64,000 nucleotides of DNA from Gordonia hankookensis (GTDB taxonomy: Bacteria; Actinomycetota; Actinomycetes; Mycobacteriales; Mycobacteriaceae): contig NZ_JACWMS010000005.1 in assembly GCF_014673215.1 (NCBI RefSeq), forward strand, positions 1 to 64,000. Direction: 5' to 3'. The notes beneath the pieces were generated by a model. The model saw only the letters and a program-made list of their open reading frames with translations, was not told the origin of the DNA and did not search any database. Each line of letters begins with the position of its first letter. Position 1 is the stretch's first letter. The translations under genes were made by a program, and so were the position numbers. This document shows, in pieces, positions 43,621-52,101 of the stretch.

Positions 43621-46600
43621 TCAGCGAGGTGACGACGTGTAGCCGTGGTCGGCGGCGAAGGCGTCGATCCGGGTGACCAGGGCGGTCGCCTCCTGAGTGG
43701 CGGCGACTCGGCGTGCCTCACGGAGCATGTCCTGGACCGCGCCCGCCGGGTGATCGGCGGCGTGCTGATACTCGGCGCACACCAGGAGCCGATGCGCGTC
43801 CGGATAGCGCTGTCCGGTGGTTCGGGCGAAGTTCTCGGCCTGCTCGAGAAGAGCCGGGACGCGGTCCAGCGTGCCTGCTGCGACGAGTGCCTCTGCATGC
43901 AGGGCGAACCAGAGTCCGAGCCCGGTACGCTGCCCCCGGGCAGTCGGCGCCAGCCGTTCGATGCGATCGAGGGCCTCTTCGGGATCATCACCGAGGGCGC
44001 GCGACCACCAGTACAGCCGCTCGCCGCCGTGCCGCAGATACTCGAGCGCGCTGTGGGTCGGGGCGGAGAGCAGTCGCTCACCGGCGTCGCGCGCCCAGTC
44101 CACGTCGCCTGCAAGGGCAGCAGCTGTCACCGCGAAGATCGCGGTCCCGAGATAGGTCGTCGGTTCGTCGGGAACGGTGTCTATCTCCTCGAACACGATG
44201 CGTCCGGCCCGTGCGTCGACGTGCAGCGTCGTGGACAGTGCGCGGAAGCCCCGCGCGATCATCATCTGGTCGCTCTGCAGGCCGTCGACGCCGATGTCGA
44301 TCGGTGCGTACTCCTCGAGTATCCGAAACGCGTCGCCGATGTTCCCGCGATCGAACAGATCGATGCCCGCGGCCTGCATCCCGAGGTGCCGGACGACCTG
44401 ATCGTCCGACTGCCGCGCCCGGGTGCGCAGGTCGTCGGCGATTCGACCTGCCTTACGGATGTCGGCTAGCTGGGAGTGCGCGGCGAAGCGCGCGTAGTCG
44501 AGGTGGGTGAGCAGTGCGGCGTTTCCGGATGCCTCGCCGAGCTCGCGTGCGCGCCGGAGGAGTTCGGCATCCGCGGCGAAGTAGCCGTTGCGGGCGACAT
44601 CGGTGGCGAGCAGGGTGGTGATGGCGTCGAGTTCCAGTTCGTGCTCGCCGGCCGCCCGGGCGAGACCCGCAGCGTCGCCAAGTTGTTGCTCCGCGGTGTC
44701 GAAACTGAAGCTGCGCAGTGCAATTCGCGCGGCCGCAAGCAGGGCTCGAGCAGTCCGGACACGATCAGCCAGCGGCCCTGCCGCCCACAGGTGGCCGGCG
44801 AGCCGGGCTGCTTGGCCGCCGGTCTCGAGTTCGTCGGCGACCGACAGGTTGAGCCGGTAGGCCCGGGTGGTCGGGATGTCGTCGACGATCGTCTCGCGGA
44901 TCAGGTCGTGGTCGAAGGTGACGACGAACGGATCGGCCGGGTCGACATCGACCACACCTGCGACGACGGCCAGGTCGAGCGCTTCGAGCGTCATGTCCAC
45001 GGTCCGGTCGGCGGCCGCGGCGAGAAGCGTGATGTCCACCCGTCTGCCGATCACGGCGGCCAGATCAAGGATGTCGGTGGTGGACGCGGGCAACGGCCGC
45101 AGACGTTCCCGGACGACGTCTCGAACCCCGGCGGGCACCGCGCCGTTGCCGATGGTTCCGCGGTCGGCGAGGATACGTGACAGTTCCCGCACGAAGAAGG
45201 CGTTGCCACCGGTCCGTGTCGCGATGGAGGCCACCGTGCCGGCCGCAGGCCACTCCCGGGTCTCGCGGCGGACCATCTCCGAGATGTCGTCGTCGGACAA
45301 CGGTCCGACCTCGATCCTGCGGTGCTCCGACAGCCGGGCGAGCGTGGCGAGCGCATTGGTGACCGCGGGCCGCCGCGGTACGGAGCGGACCGACGCGAAG
45401 AAGGTGACTCCGGGCGCGCGCCGAGCAGCCATGTGGGCGAAGAGTTCGAGCGACGCGCTGTCAGCCCATTGGAGGTCGTCGAGGACGATGATCAACAAGT
45501 GCGACCGCGCGACACCCTCGAGTAGGTCGGCGGCCTGATCGTAGAAGCGGAATCTGGCTGTTGCGTCGGGCATCTCACGTGGCGGGGGTATCACGGTCGC
45601 GCCCTGGGTGACCATTCGGCCGAGGTCACTGTCGAGAAGCTCCGCGCGCTGCGCGTCGTGGAGTTCGGGGAGAACGGCACCGAGTACCTGCACCCACGGC
45701 CACATCGACGGTGCCGCGCCGTCTTCGGTGCAGCGTCCCCAGAGCACGGTGAGGTCGGCGGCCGCGGCCGCCCGCCCGGCGGCGGCGTCGAGCAGCGCGG
45801 TCTTGCCTGCGCCCGGCTCGCCTTCCACTACGACGATTCCACCTGGACCGTGCAGTGACCCGAGGACCGCCCGATGGAGTACTGCCAGTTCGTCGACGCG
45901 CCCGATCAGGCTCTCGGGAAGTGCGGTGTCGCGCCGTTGGGCAGGCTCGGCATGGTGCTCGGGGGCTGTGTGCTCGGGGGCACGGGCCGCGGCACCGTGC
46001 TGGGGGGCCGACGGCGTGGCCGACACGGGGACCGTGGTGGGTGGATCCAGTGACGGGGCGTGATCGAGGATGTCGCGTTCGAGAGCTCGCAGCGCCGGTC
46101 CGGGATCCACACCGACCTCGTCTGCGAGGATCCGGCGCGCATCGGCAAGTGCCGCCAGTGCATCGGATTGACGGCCGAGCCGGTAGTGGGCGGTGGCCAG
46201 CAGCACCCGCAGACCCTCGTCGAGGGGGGAGCGCAGGACCGCCTGCTCGAGGTCGGTGACGAGGGACCTGTGCTCACCGAGCGAGAGCCGGACGTCGTAA
46301 GAGAACTTCTGTGCCTCCTCGATCGTACGGTCGAGATGGGCAGCCGCGTCATCGCGAAAGGGCAGCCCCTCCAACTCCGGTAGCAGCGGACGGTACTGCG
46401 CGAGCGCCGTCTGCAGGACTTCTGCGGCGGCCGCGGATTCGGCCCGACGATGGAGAGCGTGTGCGTGCGCGATCCGGCCGGTGAGTTGTCGGACGTCGAC
46501 GTCCTCGGTGTCGGCGACGAGGGCATATCCGGGGCCGCGGGTCACCAGCACCATCGACGGGGTGCGCGGCCTGCGGTCCGGCTCGAGAGCCTTGCGCAAC

Positions 46601-46812
46601 CCGGAGATGTACGCCTGCACAGAGACTTCCGCACGGTCGGGAGCCGCCGAGCCCCAGATGCCGTCGATGAGTCGATCCGTGCTGACCGGGTCGCCGTCGG
46701 CGAGAATCAGCTGCGCCAGGACCGCCCGCTGCTTGCGCGTGCCGAGTTCGACGGTCTCGGAATCGATCTGCGCGCCGAGGCCGCCCAGTACCGAATACGT
46801 GAGCCGGGCCAT
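43621..46812 (-). CDS. SARP-family regulator with ATPase and TPR domains
   Basis: A 1063-residue large SARP/AfsR-like transcription factor. Residues 1-95 form an OmpR-type winged helix (TRKQRAVLAQLILADGDPVS; SVQAYISGLRKALEP); about 100-245 is the bacterial transcriptional activation domain with helical repeats (GEHRSLVTDLEQAVLRSPLDE). Then comes an AAA/STAND ATPase, Walker A EGEPGAGKTALL near residue 330 and Walker B LIIVLDDLQWADSAS, and a long C-terminal helical TPR-like region. SARPs activate operons through heptamer repeats. The ATG 46812 has TAGACT exactly 7 nt upstream, so its mRNA is probably leaderless. A frame reaching further upstream does not match the family. The likely target is the FAD oxidase 180 bp downstream. 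Confidence 0.9.
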   Translation of the reverse strand: MARLTYSVLGGLGAQIDSETVELGTRKQRAVLAQLILADGDPVSTDRLIDGIWGSAAPDRAEVSVQAYISGLRKALEPDRRPRTPSMVLVTRGPGYALVADTEDVDVRQLTGRIAHAHALHRRAESAAAAEVLQTALAQYRPLLPELEGLPFRDDAAAHLDRTIEEAQKFSYDVRLSLGEHRSLVTDLEQAVLRSPLDEGLRVLLATAHYRLGRQSDALAALADARRILADEVGVDPGPALRALERDILDHAPSLDPPTTVPVSATPSAPQHGAAARAPEHTAPEHHAEPAQRRDTALPESLIGRVDELAVLHRAVLGSLHGPGGIVVVEGEPGAGKTALLDAAAGRAAAAADLTVLWGRCTEDGAAPSMWPWVQVLGAVLPELHDAQRAELLDSDLGRMVTQGATVIPPPREMPDATARFRFYDQAADLLEGVARSHLLIIVLDDLQWADSASLELFAHMAARRAPGVTFFASVRSVPRRPAVTNALATLARLSEHRRIEVGPLSDDDISEMVRRETREWPAAGTVASIATRTGGNAFFVRELSRILADRGTIGNGAVPAGVRDVVRERLRPLPASTTDILDLAAVIGRRVDITLLAAAADRTVDMTLEALDLAVVAGVVDVDPADPFVVTFDHDLIRETIVDDIPTTRAYRLNLSVADELETGGQAARLAGHLWAAGPLADRVRTARALLAAARIALRSFSFDTAEQQLGDAAGLARAAGEHELELDAITTLLATDVARNGYFAADAELLRRARELGEASGNAALLTHLDYARFAAHSQLADIRKAGRIADDLRTRARQSDDQVVRHLGMQAAGIDLFDRGNIGDAFRILEEYAPIDIGVDGLQSDQMMIARGFRALSTTLHVDARAGRIVFEEIDTVPDEPTTYLGTAIFAVTAAALAGDVDWARDAGERLLSAPTHSALEYLRHGGERLYWWSRALGDDPEEALDRIERLAPTARGQRTGLGLWFALHAEALVAAGTLDRVPALLEQAENFARTTGQRYPDAHRLLVCAEYQHAADHPAGAVQDMLREARRVAATQEATALVTRIDAFAADHGYTSSPR

Positions 46813-46819
46813 CAGCGAG

Positions 46820-46825
46820 AGTCTA
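46820..46825 (-). promoter_or_regulatory. -10 hexamer TAGACT, leaderless promoter (SARP gene)
   Basis: TAGACT (minus) ends 7 nt before ATG 46812. Confidence 0.5.
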
Positions 46826-46869
46826 AACCGGATCACGGCATGCCGCCCCGGATCGACAGGGTGCGGGGT

Positions 46870-46875
46870 TAGCCT
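46870..46875 (+). promoter_or_regulatory. -10 hexamer TAGCCT, leaderless promoter (VOC gene)
   Basis: TAGCCT ends 6 nt before GTG 46882, so the VOC gene and the SARP gene have divergent leaderless promoters in a 69-nt gap. Confidence 0.45.
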
Positions 46876-46881
46876 GGTGAC

Positions 46882-47247
46882 GTGGCCGTCTCTCTGGAAA
46901 TGATCACCGTCGACACGACCGATCCGGTTCCGCTGGCGAACTGGTGGTCCGAGCAGATCGGAGGCTCGATTCTCGCCGAGAACGAAGGATTCTTCGTGAT
47001 GGTCTCGGCGGGCGTCGGCAAGCCTCTGCTGGCGTTTCAGAAGGTCGATGACCCCACACCGGGAAAGAACCGGCTTCACCTCGACATGTCCACCGACGAC
47101 CTCGCCGCCGAGGTGGATCGGTTGGTCGCCGCCGGCGCCACGAAGGTCGCAGAACGCGCGATGCCCGGCTTGGAGTGGGTGACCCTCGCCGACCCGGACG
47201 GCAACCAGTTCTGCGTGTCCGGTGCGCGGACCGCGTCCGAATCGTGA
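46882..47247 (+). CDS. VOC family protein (glyoxalase/bleomycin-resistance fold)
   Basis: A 121-residue single-domain VOC protein with paired beta-alpha-beta-beta-beta modules: VTLAMITVDTTDP-like start (LEMITVDTTDPVPLANWW), RLHLDMSTDDLAAEVD and the C-terminal strand WVTLADPDGNQFCVSG. The metal-binding His and Glu pattern of true glyoxalases is not complete, so binding rather than catalysis is possible. It overlaps no gene and is 20 nt from the glycosylase gene. Confidence 0.85.
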   Translation: MAVSLEMITVDTTDPVPLANWWSEQIGGSILAENEGFFVMVSAGVGKPLLAFQKVDDPTPGKNRLHLDMSTDDLAAEVDRLVAAGATKVAERAMPGLEWVTLADPDGNQFCVSGARTASES

Positions 47248-47266
47248 TCGGCGAGGCCCGGTCGAC

Positions 47267-47833
47267 ATGGGATTCACCCGTGAGGAATTGCTCGCCTGTC
47301 GTGGGGTCACGGTTCCGGATCTGATCGGCGACGATTGCCGGATGCTGTTCGTCGGCATCAACCCGGGACTGTGGACAGCGGCGGTGGGGGCACACTTCGC
47401 CCGCCCGGGCAACCGGTTCTATCCGGCTCTCTACCGCGCGGGCATCGTCGACCGGCTTGTCGATGCGTCGGGAGGTATGTCCGACGCCGATCGAAACCTG
47501 CTGTGCAGCAGTGGAATCGGGATCACCAATGTGGTGGAACGGGCGACCGCGACGGCCGCGGAGTTGTCCACAGACGAGTTGCGTGCCGGTGGCGAGCGCC
47601 TGCGTGCCACCGTGCGCAGGGTGGCGCCTGCGGTCGTCGCCGTCGCGGGGATCACCGCGTACCGGTCGGCGTTCGGTCTGCGCCGTGCGGTCGCCGGGCG
47701 CCAGGCACAGACGTGGGATGGTGTGGCCGTGTGGGTGGTGCCGAACCCGAGCGGACTGAACGCCCACGAGACGGTCGACTCGCTGGCGACGGCGTACGCG
47801 CGTGCCGCCCGGGAAGCCGGCGTACTCGACTGA
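47267..47833 (+). CDS. mug: Mismatch-specific uracil/thymine-DNA glycosylase (Mug/TDG type)
   Basis: A 188-residue UDG-superfamily family 2 enzyme which removes uracil or thymine from G:U/G:T mispairs. Motif 1 is FVGINPGLWTA (Asn acting on the base) and motif 2 NPSGLNAHE near residue 160. Another family trait is the flanking GNRFYPALYRAGI. The start ATG 47267 lies 19 nt after the VOC gene. The longer form from 47222 overlaps the VOC gene. Confidence 0.9.
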   Translation: MGFTREELLACRGVTVPDLIGDDCRMLFVGINPGLWTAAVGAHFARPGNRFYPALYRAGIVDRLVDASGGMSDADRNLLCSSGIGITNVVERATATAAELSTDELRAGGERLRATVRRVAPAVVAVAGITAYRSAFGLRRAVAGRQAQTWDGVAVWVVPNPSGLNAHETVDSLATAYARAAREAGVLD

Positions 47834-47841
47834 GGGGCGAC

Positions 47842-48138
47842 TCACACGTCGGTGGATGCGATGACACGCCGGCGGACCGACAACAACTCGACTTCGGGTC
47901 GGCCCGCGGCACAGCGTTCGACCTCGTCGAGGACGTCCATCACGTGAGTGCGGTCCGGCGCCACCACGGACACACCGATCACCGCGCGACGGTGGGCGTC
48001 GAGATGTCCTACCTCTGCTGCCGACACGGAGAACCGCCTGCGGATCTCCGCGACGATCGGTCGCACGATGGACCGCTTGTGCTTCAGCGAGTGCACATCA
48101 CCGAGGAGGTAATCGAACTCCGCAAAACCGATCCACAT
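47842..48138 (-). CDS. DUF503 protein (YlxP-like)
   Basis: A 98-residue DUF503 protein with the typical start (FAEFDYLLGDVHSLKHKRS) and ends RVIASTD. Its relatives are often found next to ribosome-assembly genes; here it stands between a DNA glycosylase and a pyruvyl transferase gene. A TAGTAT -10 lies 9 nt upstream of the ATG, close to leaderless. Function is unknown. Confidence 0.85.
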   Translation of the reverse strand: MWIGFAEFDYLLGDVHSLKHKRSIVRPIVAEIRRRFSVSAAEVGHLDAHRRAVIGVSVVAPDRTHVMDVLDEVERCAAGRPEVELLSVRRRVIASTDV

Positions 48139-48150
48139 CGTCGGACCATA

Positions 48151-49482
48151 CTACCGACGGAGACGAAGATCTCCCGACCGGCGACCACGCCTCGGATAGA
48201 TCCTCTGTGCCAGCGCTTTTTTCAAGGCGACCGCGCGGTCTCGCGCGTCCTCGGGAAAGCCGCCTGCGGTCGGGCGGTCGGGTATCGTCTCCGTCCCGGA
48301 GACGACGGTCCAGCGTGAACCCGCGGCAACCAGCGATTCGTGTTTGGTCGCGTAATAATCGGGGCGGGTGACCACCGCGACGCCTGGGTCGCCTGCGGCT
48401 GCCGCGACCAGGTGCGGGTGGAATCTGGTGCTGATCCAGGCATCGCCCCGCCCGACCGTCAGGCCTTTGCGCCACACGTCGATGAACGGCACCGTGGTGG
48501 CGCCGTCGAGTCGGTCGCCGAGTCTGGTCGGTACCTCCAGGTCACCTCCTGGAATGCCCTCGACCACGGTGATCGCCTCGGCGGGGACCTGCCAGGCGTC
48601 GAGGGTGGCGCGGATGAATCGGGTCAATGCATCGACGCCGGTGGACCCGAATGCCCCGAAGTCGTCGGTGAGATCGGATTGCAGACACAGCGTCACACCC
48701 TCCGGGTGGCGGGGCGGCCGTGTCGGGTCGTCGACGTCGGAGACCGTGTCAGGATCGTCGACGTCGGTGACCGTGTGGGTGCCGTCGCCCTCGCCGACGG
48801 CCAGCCAGGCATCGTCGCCGGTGTGGCGCCGGGCCCCGATCCCCGACAATGCCTGCGCCGACGCCTCGTCCCGGACGTCGAACACGGTGAACGCCCCGAT
48901 GGCATCGGTCAGCACCGACCACGCCGGCTCGTCGAGCAGAGGTATCAGCCCCTGCCCCGTGGCGTAGGAGGGTACACCCGTCATCCTGGTGAGTTCGGCG
49001 ATGGCGGCGACGAGCGAGACATGGTGCGGCCAGACCTGATTGACGTAACCTCCGCCCAGGAGGTGGACCGACGACGCACGGCGGAACACGTCCACACCTT
49101 CGGCGAGGCGGGGGGCGGGCCCGAACGTCGTGGCGGCCTGGGCGACCCACGTCCAGGGCGTCGTCGGATCGGGGCCATCGGTTCGCGTGGTGTCGGCGGC
49201 GTATTCGGCCAACTGCCACAGGGTGTCGACGAAGACCGCCCCGGGATGTACGCCTCGCAGCAGCAACGAGGTCTGCCCCGGGCTGTGGCAGTCGAGGACG
49301 ACCAGTGCGTGCGGGCGTGCCCGGGCCAGGTACTGCAACCACGCGAGTGCGATCAGCTCGTCGCCGTAATTCGGGTGTCCGGACGGCGCGATGAGATAGA
49401 TGATCTCGTCGTCACCGTCCTCGTTGCCGGCTCCGATGCGGAAGCGGGCGCGGAGGGCCGAGGGAAGACCGGGCATCTGCAC
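48151..49482 (-). CDS. Polysaccharide pyruvyl transferase family protein
   Basis: A 443-residue protein of the WcaK/CsaB type with GHPNYGDELIALAWLQYL at the start and the conserved WISTRFHPHLVAAAAGDPG region with the His expected in catalysis, near residue 375. Such enzymes add pyruvate ketals to sugars of cell-wall polymers, with phosphoenolpyruvate as donor. A low-complexity insert (about residues 235-258) carries a 27-bp tandem duplication. GTG 49482 is supported by a TAACAT -10 7 nt upstream; ATG 49476 is the alternative. No glycosyltransferase partner lies nearby. Confidence 0.85.
   Translation of the reverse strand: MQMPGLPSALRARFRIGAGNEDGDDEIIYLIAPSGHPNYGDELIALAWLQYLARARPHALVVLDCHSPGQTSLLLRGVHPGAVFVDTLWQLAEYAADTTRTDGPDPTTPWTWVAQAATTFGPAPRLAEGVDVFRRASSVHLLGGGYVNQVWPHHVSLVAAIAELTRMTGVPSYATGQGLIPLLDEPAWSVLTDAIGAFTVFDVRDEASAQALSGIGARRHTGDDAWLAVGEGDGTHTVTDVDDPDTVSDVDDPTRPPRHPEGVTLCLQSDLTDDFGAFGSTGVDALTRFIRATLDAWQVPAEAITVVEGIPGGDLEVPTRLGDRLDGATTVPFIDVWRKGLTVGRGDAWISTRFHPHLVAAAAGDPGVAVVTRPDYYATKHESLVAAGSRWTVVSGTETIPDRPTAGGFPEDARDRAVALKKALAQRIYPRRGRRSGDLRLRR
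48728..48776 (-). repeat. 27-bp tandem duplication inside the pyruvyl transferase gene
   Basis: tcgtcgacgtcgg-gaccgtgt is repeated at 48728 and 48755 with one mismatch in 22; it encodes two copies of a TVxDVDDP-like peptide. Confidence 0.85.
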
Positions 49483-49489
49483 TCAGGGG

Positions 49490-49495
49490 ATGTTA
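49490..49495 (-). promoter_or_regulatory. -10 hexamer TAACAT, leaderless promoter
   Basis: TAACAT (minus) ends 7 nt before GTG 49482. Confidence 0.45.
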
Positions 49496-49527
49496 CCCAC
49501 CGACATCGTCGGCGCAGCCGGAGTGCG

Positions 49528-50364
49528 TCAGTGATCGCCGCCCAGCAGCGCTGCCACGTGGTCCGGGACGTACTTGGACAGCGATCGCGGTGGCCGGCGG
49601 TAATTGCCGGAGTCGATGGGTTTCTTGGGGAGTTCGACCTTGTGCAGGGGAACGTCCTCATAGTCGATCGTCGACAGCAGGTGCGAGATCATGTTGAGGC
49701 GGGCGTGCTTCTTGACGTCGGATTCGACGACATACCAGGGGCTCAGCGCGGTGTCGGTGTGCACCATCATCTCGTCCTTGGCCCGGGAGTAGTCCTCCCA
49801 GCGGTAGACCGCCTCGAGGTCCATCGGACTGAGTTTCCACTGGCGGACCGGGTCGTTGAGGCGCGAGCGGAATCGCTTGAGCTGCTCCTCGTCGGAGACC
49901 GAGAACCAATACTTGCGCAACAGGATTCCGTCGTCGATCAGCATCTGTTCGAAGATCGGGGTCTGGCGCAGGAATCGAGTGTGTTCGGCCGGGGTGCAGA
50001 ACCCCATCACCTTCTCCACGCCTGCGCGGTTGTACCACGAGCGATCGAACAGGACGATCTCTCCCGGCGCGGGCAGCTGTGCCACGTAGCGCTGGTAGTA
50101 CCACTGTCCGCGTTCGCGATCGGTGGGCGCGGGCAATGCGGCCACGCGGCTGACCCGGGGGCTGAGGTACTCGGTGATCCGCTTGATGGTGCCACCCTTG
50201 CCTGCGGCGTCGCGACCCTCGAAGATCACCACGACGCGGGCGCCGGTGCTCCGAACCCATTCCTGGAGCGTGACCAGCTCGGTCTGCAGGCGGAAGAGTT
50301 CGGCTTCGTAGACCTTGTTGGGGATCTTCGCGGGACGTTCGTGTTCTTTCGCCTTCTTCGCCAT
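49528..50364 (-). CDS. ppk2: Polyphosphate kinase 2
   Basis: A 278-residue PPK2. Walker A is EGRDAAGKGGTIKRI near residue 55, Walker B LFDRSWYNRAG, and the lid region carries FLRQTPIFEQML. It transfers phosphate between polyphosphate and nucleoside diphosphates (GTP or ATP making). The start ATG 50364 has TAAGCT 6 nt upstream. It is close to malate dehydrogenase and NAD-linked enzymes but no clear operon is formed. Confidence 0.93.
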   Translation of the reverse strand: MAKKAKEHERPAKIPNKVYEAELFRLQTELVTLQEWVRSTGARVVVIFEGRDAAGKGGTIKRITEYLSPRVSRVAALPAPTDRERGQWYYQRYVAQLPAPGEIVLFDRSWYNRAGVEKVMGFCTPAEHTRFLRQTPIFEQMLIDDGILLRKYWFSVSDEEQLKRFRSRLNDPVRQWKLSPMDLEAVYRWEDYSRAKDEMMVHTDTALSPWYVVESDVKKHARLNMISHLLSTIDYEDVPLHKVELPKKPIDSGNYRRPPRSLSKYVPDHVAALLGGDH

Positions 50365-50370
50365 GGATGG

Positions 50371-50376
50371 AGCTTA
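50371..50376 (-). promoter_or_regulatory. -10 hexamer TAAGCT, leaderless promoter (ppk2)
   Basis: TAAGCT (minus) ends 6 nt before ATG 50364. Confidence 0.45.
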
Positions 50377-50390
50377 ACGGTGGTTCGGCG

Positions 50391-50427
50391 GCGCCACCCC
50401 GCAGATCAACCGACCCGCGGGTGGCGC
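50391..50427 (-). terminator. Hairpin after malate dehydrogenase
   Basis: gcgccaccc (50391-50399) pairs with gggtggcgc (50419-50427), 35 nt downstream of the mdh stop and just before the ppk2 promoter. It may end the mdh transcript. Confidence 0.5.
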
Positions 50428-50461
50428 GCGCTCGGGCGGCGTTCGGGGCGTTGTGAATCGG

Positions 50462-51454
50462 TCAGGCGGGTAACAGATCTCCGACCGCCGCGATCTCGTC
50501 GGCGAGTTCGGCCACCGAGGTGTCGATGCGTGCCCTGGAGAAGTCGTTGATGTCGAGACCCTCGACGATCTCCCATCGCCCGTCGACTGCCCTGACGGGA
50601 AACGAACAGACGAGTCCCGGCGGTACGCCGTAGACGCCGGGTGACGGGAGCGCCGCCGATGTCCAGTCGCCTTCGGGCGTGCCGAACACCCAGTCGTGTA
50701 CATGGTCGATGGCGGCGTTGGCGGCCGACGCCGCCGACGAGGCGCCCCTGGTGTCGATGATCGCGGTGCCACGTCTCGCCACGGTCGGGATGAAATCGTC
50801 GACGAGCCAGGCACGGTCTTCGGCGATCTCGGCACCGCTGCGATCACCGACGCGAGCGTGGAAGATGTCGGGATACTGCGATGCCGAATGATTGCCCCAC
50901 ACCGAGACCCGGCTGATCTCCCGAACCGGGCATGCCGTGTGATGCGAGAGCTGGGCGATGGCGCGGTTGTGATCGAGGCGGGTCAGGGCGGTGAACCGGT
51001 CGGAGGGAATGTCCGGTGCGTGCGCGGAGGCGATCGCGGCGTTGGTGTTGGCCGGGTTGCCCACCACGATGACCCGGAGGTCATCGGCGGCAACGTCGTT
51101 GAGCACCGCACCCTGCTCGGCGAAGATCGCTGCGTTGGCCGCGAGGAGGTCGGCCCGCTCCATACCCTTGCCGCGCGGGCGGGCGCCGATCAGGAGCGCG
51201 TGGTCGGCGCCGTCGAAGGCCGCCCGCGCATCGTCGAAGATGTCCACCGACGTCAGCAGCTCGAACGCGCCGTCGTCGAGTTCCATCGCGGTACCGACCG
51301 CGGCAGGCAACGACCCAGGTAGTTCGAGCAAGCGGAGCCGAACCGGTTGATGGTGCCCGAGCATGGCGCCCGCGGCGATCCGGAACAGTGCGGCGTAACC
51401 GATGTTTCCCGCGGCGCCGGTGACGGTCACCACGGCGGGAGGGGTCGTTGGCAT
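50462..51454 (-). CDS. mdh: Malate dehydrogenase
   Basis: A 330-residue NAD-dependent malate dehydrogenase of the cytosolic/actinobacterial type. It has the N-terminal Rossmann segment VTVTGAAGNIGYAALF, the substrate loop PRGKGMERADLL, the TRLDHNRAIAQL helix carrying Asp, and the proton-relay His in SVWGNHSASQYPD. The start ATG 51454 follows gaaggtgctc; the longer upstream frame is not MDH-like. Confidence 0.95.
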   Translation of the reverse strand: MPTTPPAVVTVTGAAGNIGYAALFRIAAGAMLGHHQPVRLRLLELPGSLPAAVGTAMELDDGAFELLTSVDIFDDARAAFDGADHALLIGARPRGKGMERADLLAANAAIFAEQGAVLNDVAADDLRVIVVGNPANTNAAIASAHAPDIPSDRFTALTRLDHNRAIAQLSHHTACPVREISRVSVWGNHSASQYPDIFHARVGDRSGAEIAEDRAWLVDDFIPTVARRGTAIIDTRGASSAASAANAAIDHVHDWVFGTPEGDWTSAALPSPGVYGVPPGLVCSFPVRAVDGRWEIVEGLDINDFSRARIDTSVAELADEIAAVGDLLPA

Positions 51455-51474
51455 GAGCACCTTCGCGGGTCGGC

Positions 51475-51508
51475 GGTGTTGAGGGAAGGAAAGGTGTTGA
51501 GGGAAGGA
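51475..51508. repeat. 18-bp-period duplication upstream of mdh
   Basis: ggtgttgagggaagga occurs at 51475-51490 and again at 51493-51508. It lies in the leader region of mdh and has no coding role that I can see. Confidence 0.8.
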
Positions 51509-51546
51509 GGGGCAGGCAGGCAGGGAGGAATGAGCGTGGGGGCGGC

Positions 51547-52101
51547 TCAGCGGGGGAGAGCGGATTGTTCGACGAGCGCCACGGTCTGCCGGGGGCTCGA
51601 GAGGACGAGCACCGGGCCGAACGCTCGCCAGGTCAGCGGCACCGAGGTGAAGGTCTTCAGCCACTGATCGGCTCCCGAGCGTGGTCCGGGGCAGGCCATT
51701 CGGGTCGACACGAGGGTGTGGATCCGAACCTGATCACTCGAGATGGTCGCGGTTCCCAGGTGTCGGTTGCAGCCTGCGCTGAGTGATATCCGATCCGGGC
51801 GTTCGAGATGCACGGTCATCGGGCCGCCACCCGGGATGACGCCGCCGAGGACCGCAACCGACGAGTACGACTTGCCGACGAGCGCGCCGGGCAGGGTCTG
51901 GGGGAGCGGGCGGGGCATCGGCGCGGGTGCGGGTGCGGCCGACGCGGCGGCGATTCCGAACGCGGACAGCATCGACGTCAGCAGCACGCTGGTGAGCAGT
52001 AGCATCACGGCCCGACGGGCACGGATCGGACGAGGTCGCGCCGAACCACCGATTCCGGGGTTCGGCCCGCGTCGTGGGGTGGGATGATCGATCGGATTCA
52101 T
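51547..52101 (-). CDS. Secreted META domain protein
   Basis: A 184-residue exported protein. After a basic N-terminus comes a hydrophobic helix (AVMLLLTSVLLTSMLSAFGIAA) with a likely Sec cleavage near ASAAP, then a proline-rich linker and a META/HslJ-like domain with the typical core LSAGCNRHLGTATISSD and ACPGP, so a disulfide between the two Cys is possible. The domain is linked to envelope stress and copper or heat sensitivity in other bacteria. The start ATG 52101 has aggagaagtggcc; the -10 candidate TAGGTT (52135-52140) is 34 nt upstream. Confidence 0.82.
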   Translation of the reverse strand: MNPIDHPTPRRGPNPGIGGSARPRPIRARRAVMLLLTSVLLTSMLSAFGIAAASAAPAPAPMPRPLPQTLPGALVGKSYSSVAVLGGVIPGGGPMTVHLERPDRISLSAGCNRHLGTATISSDQVRIHTLVSTRMACPGPRSGADQWLKTFTSVPLTWRAFGPVLVLSSPRQTVALVEQSALPR

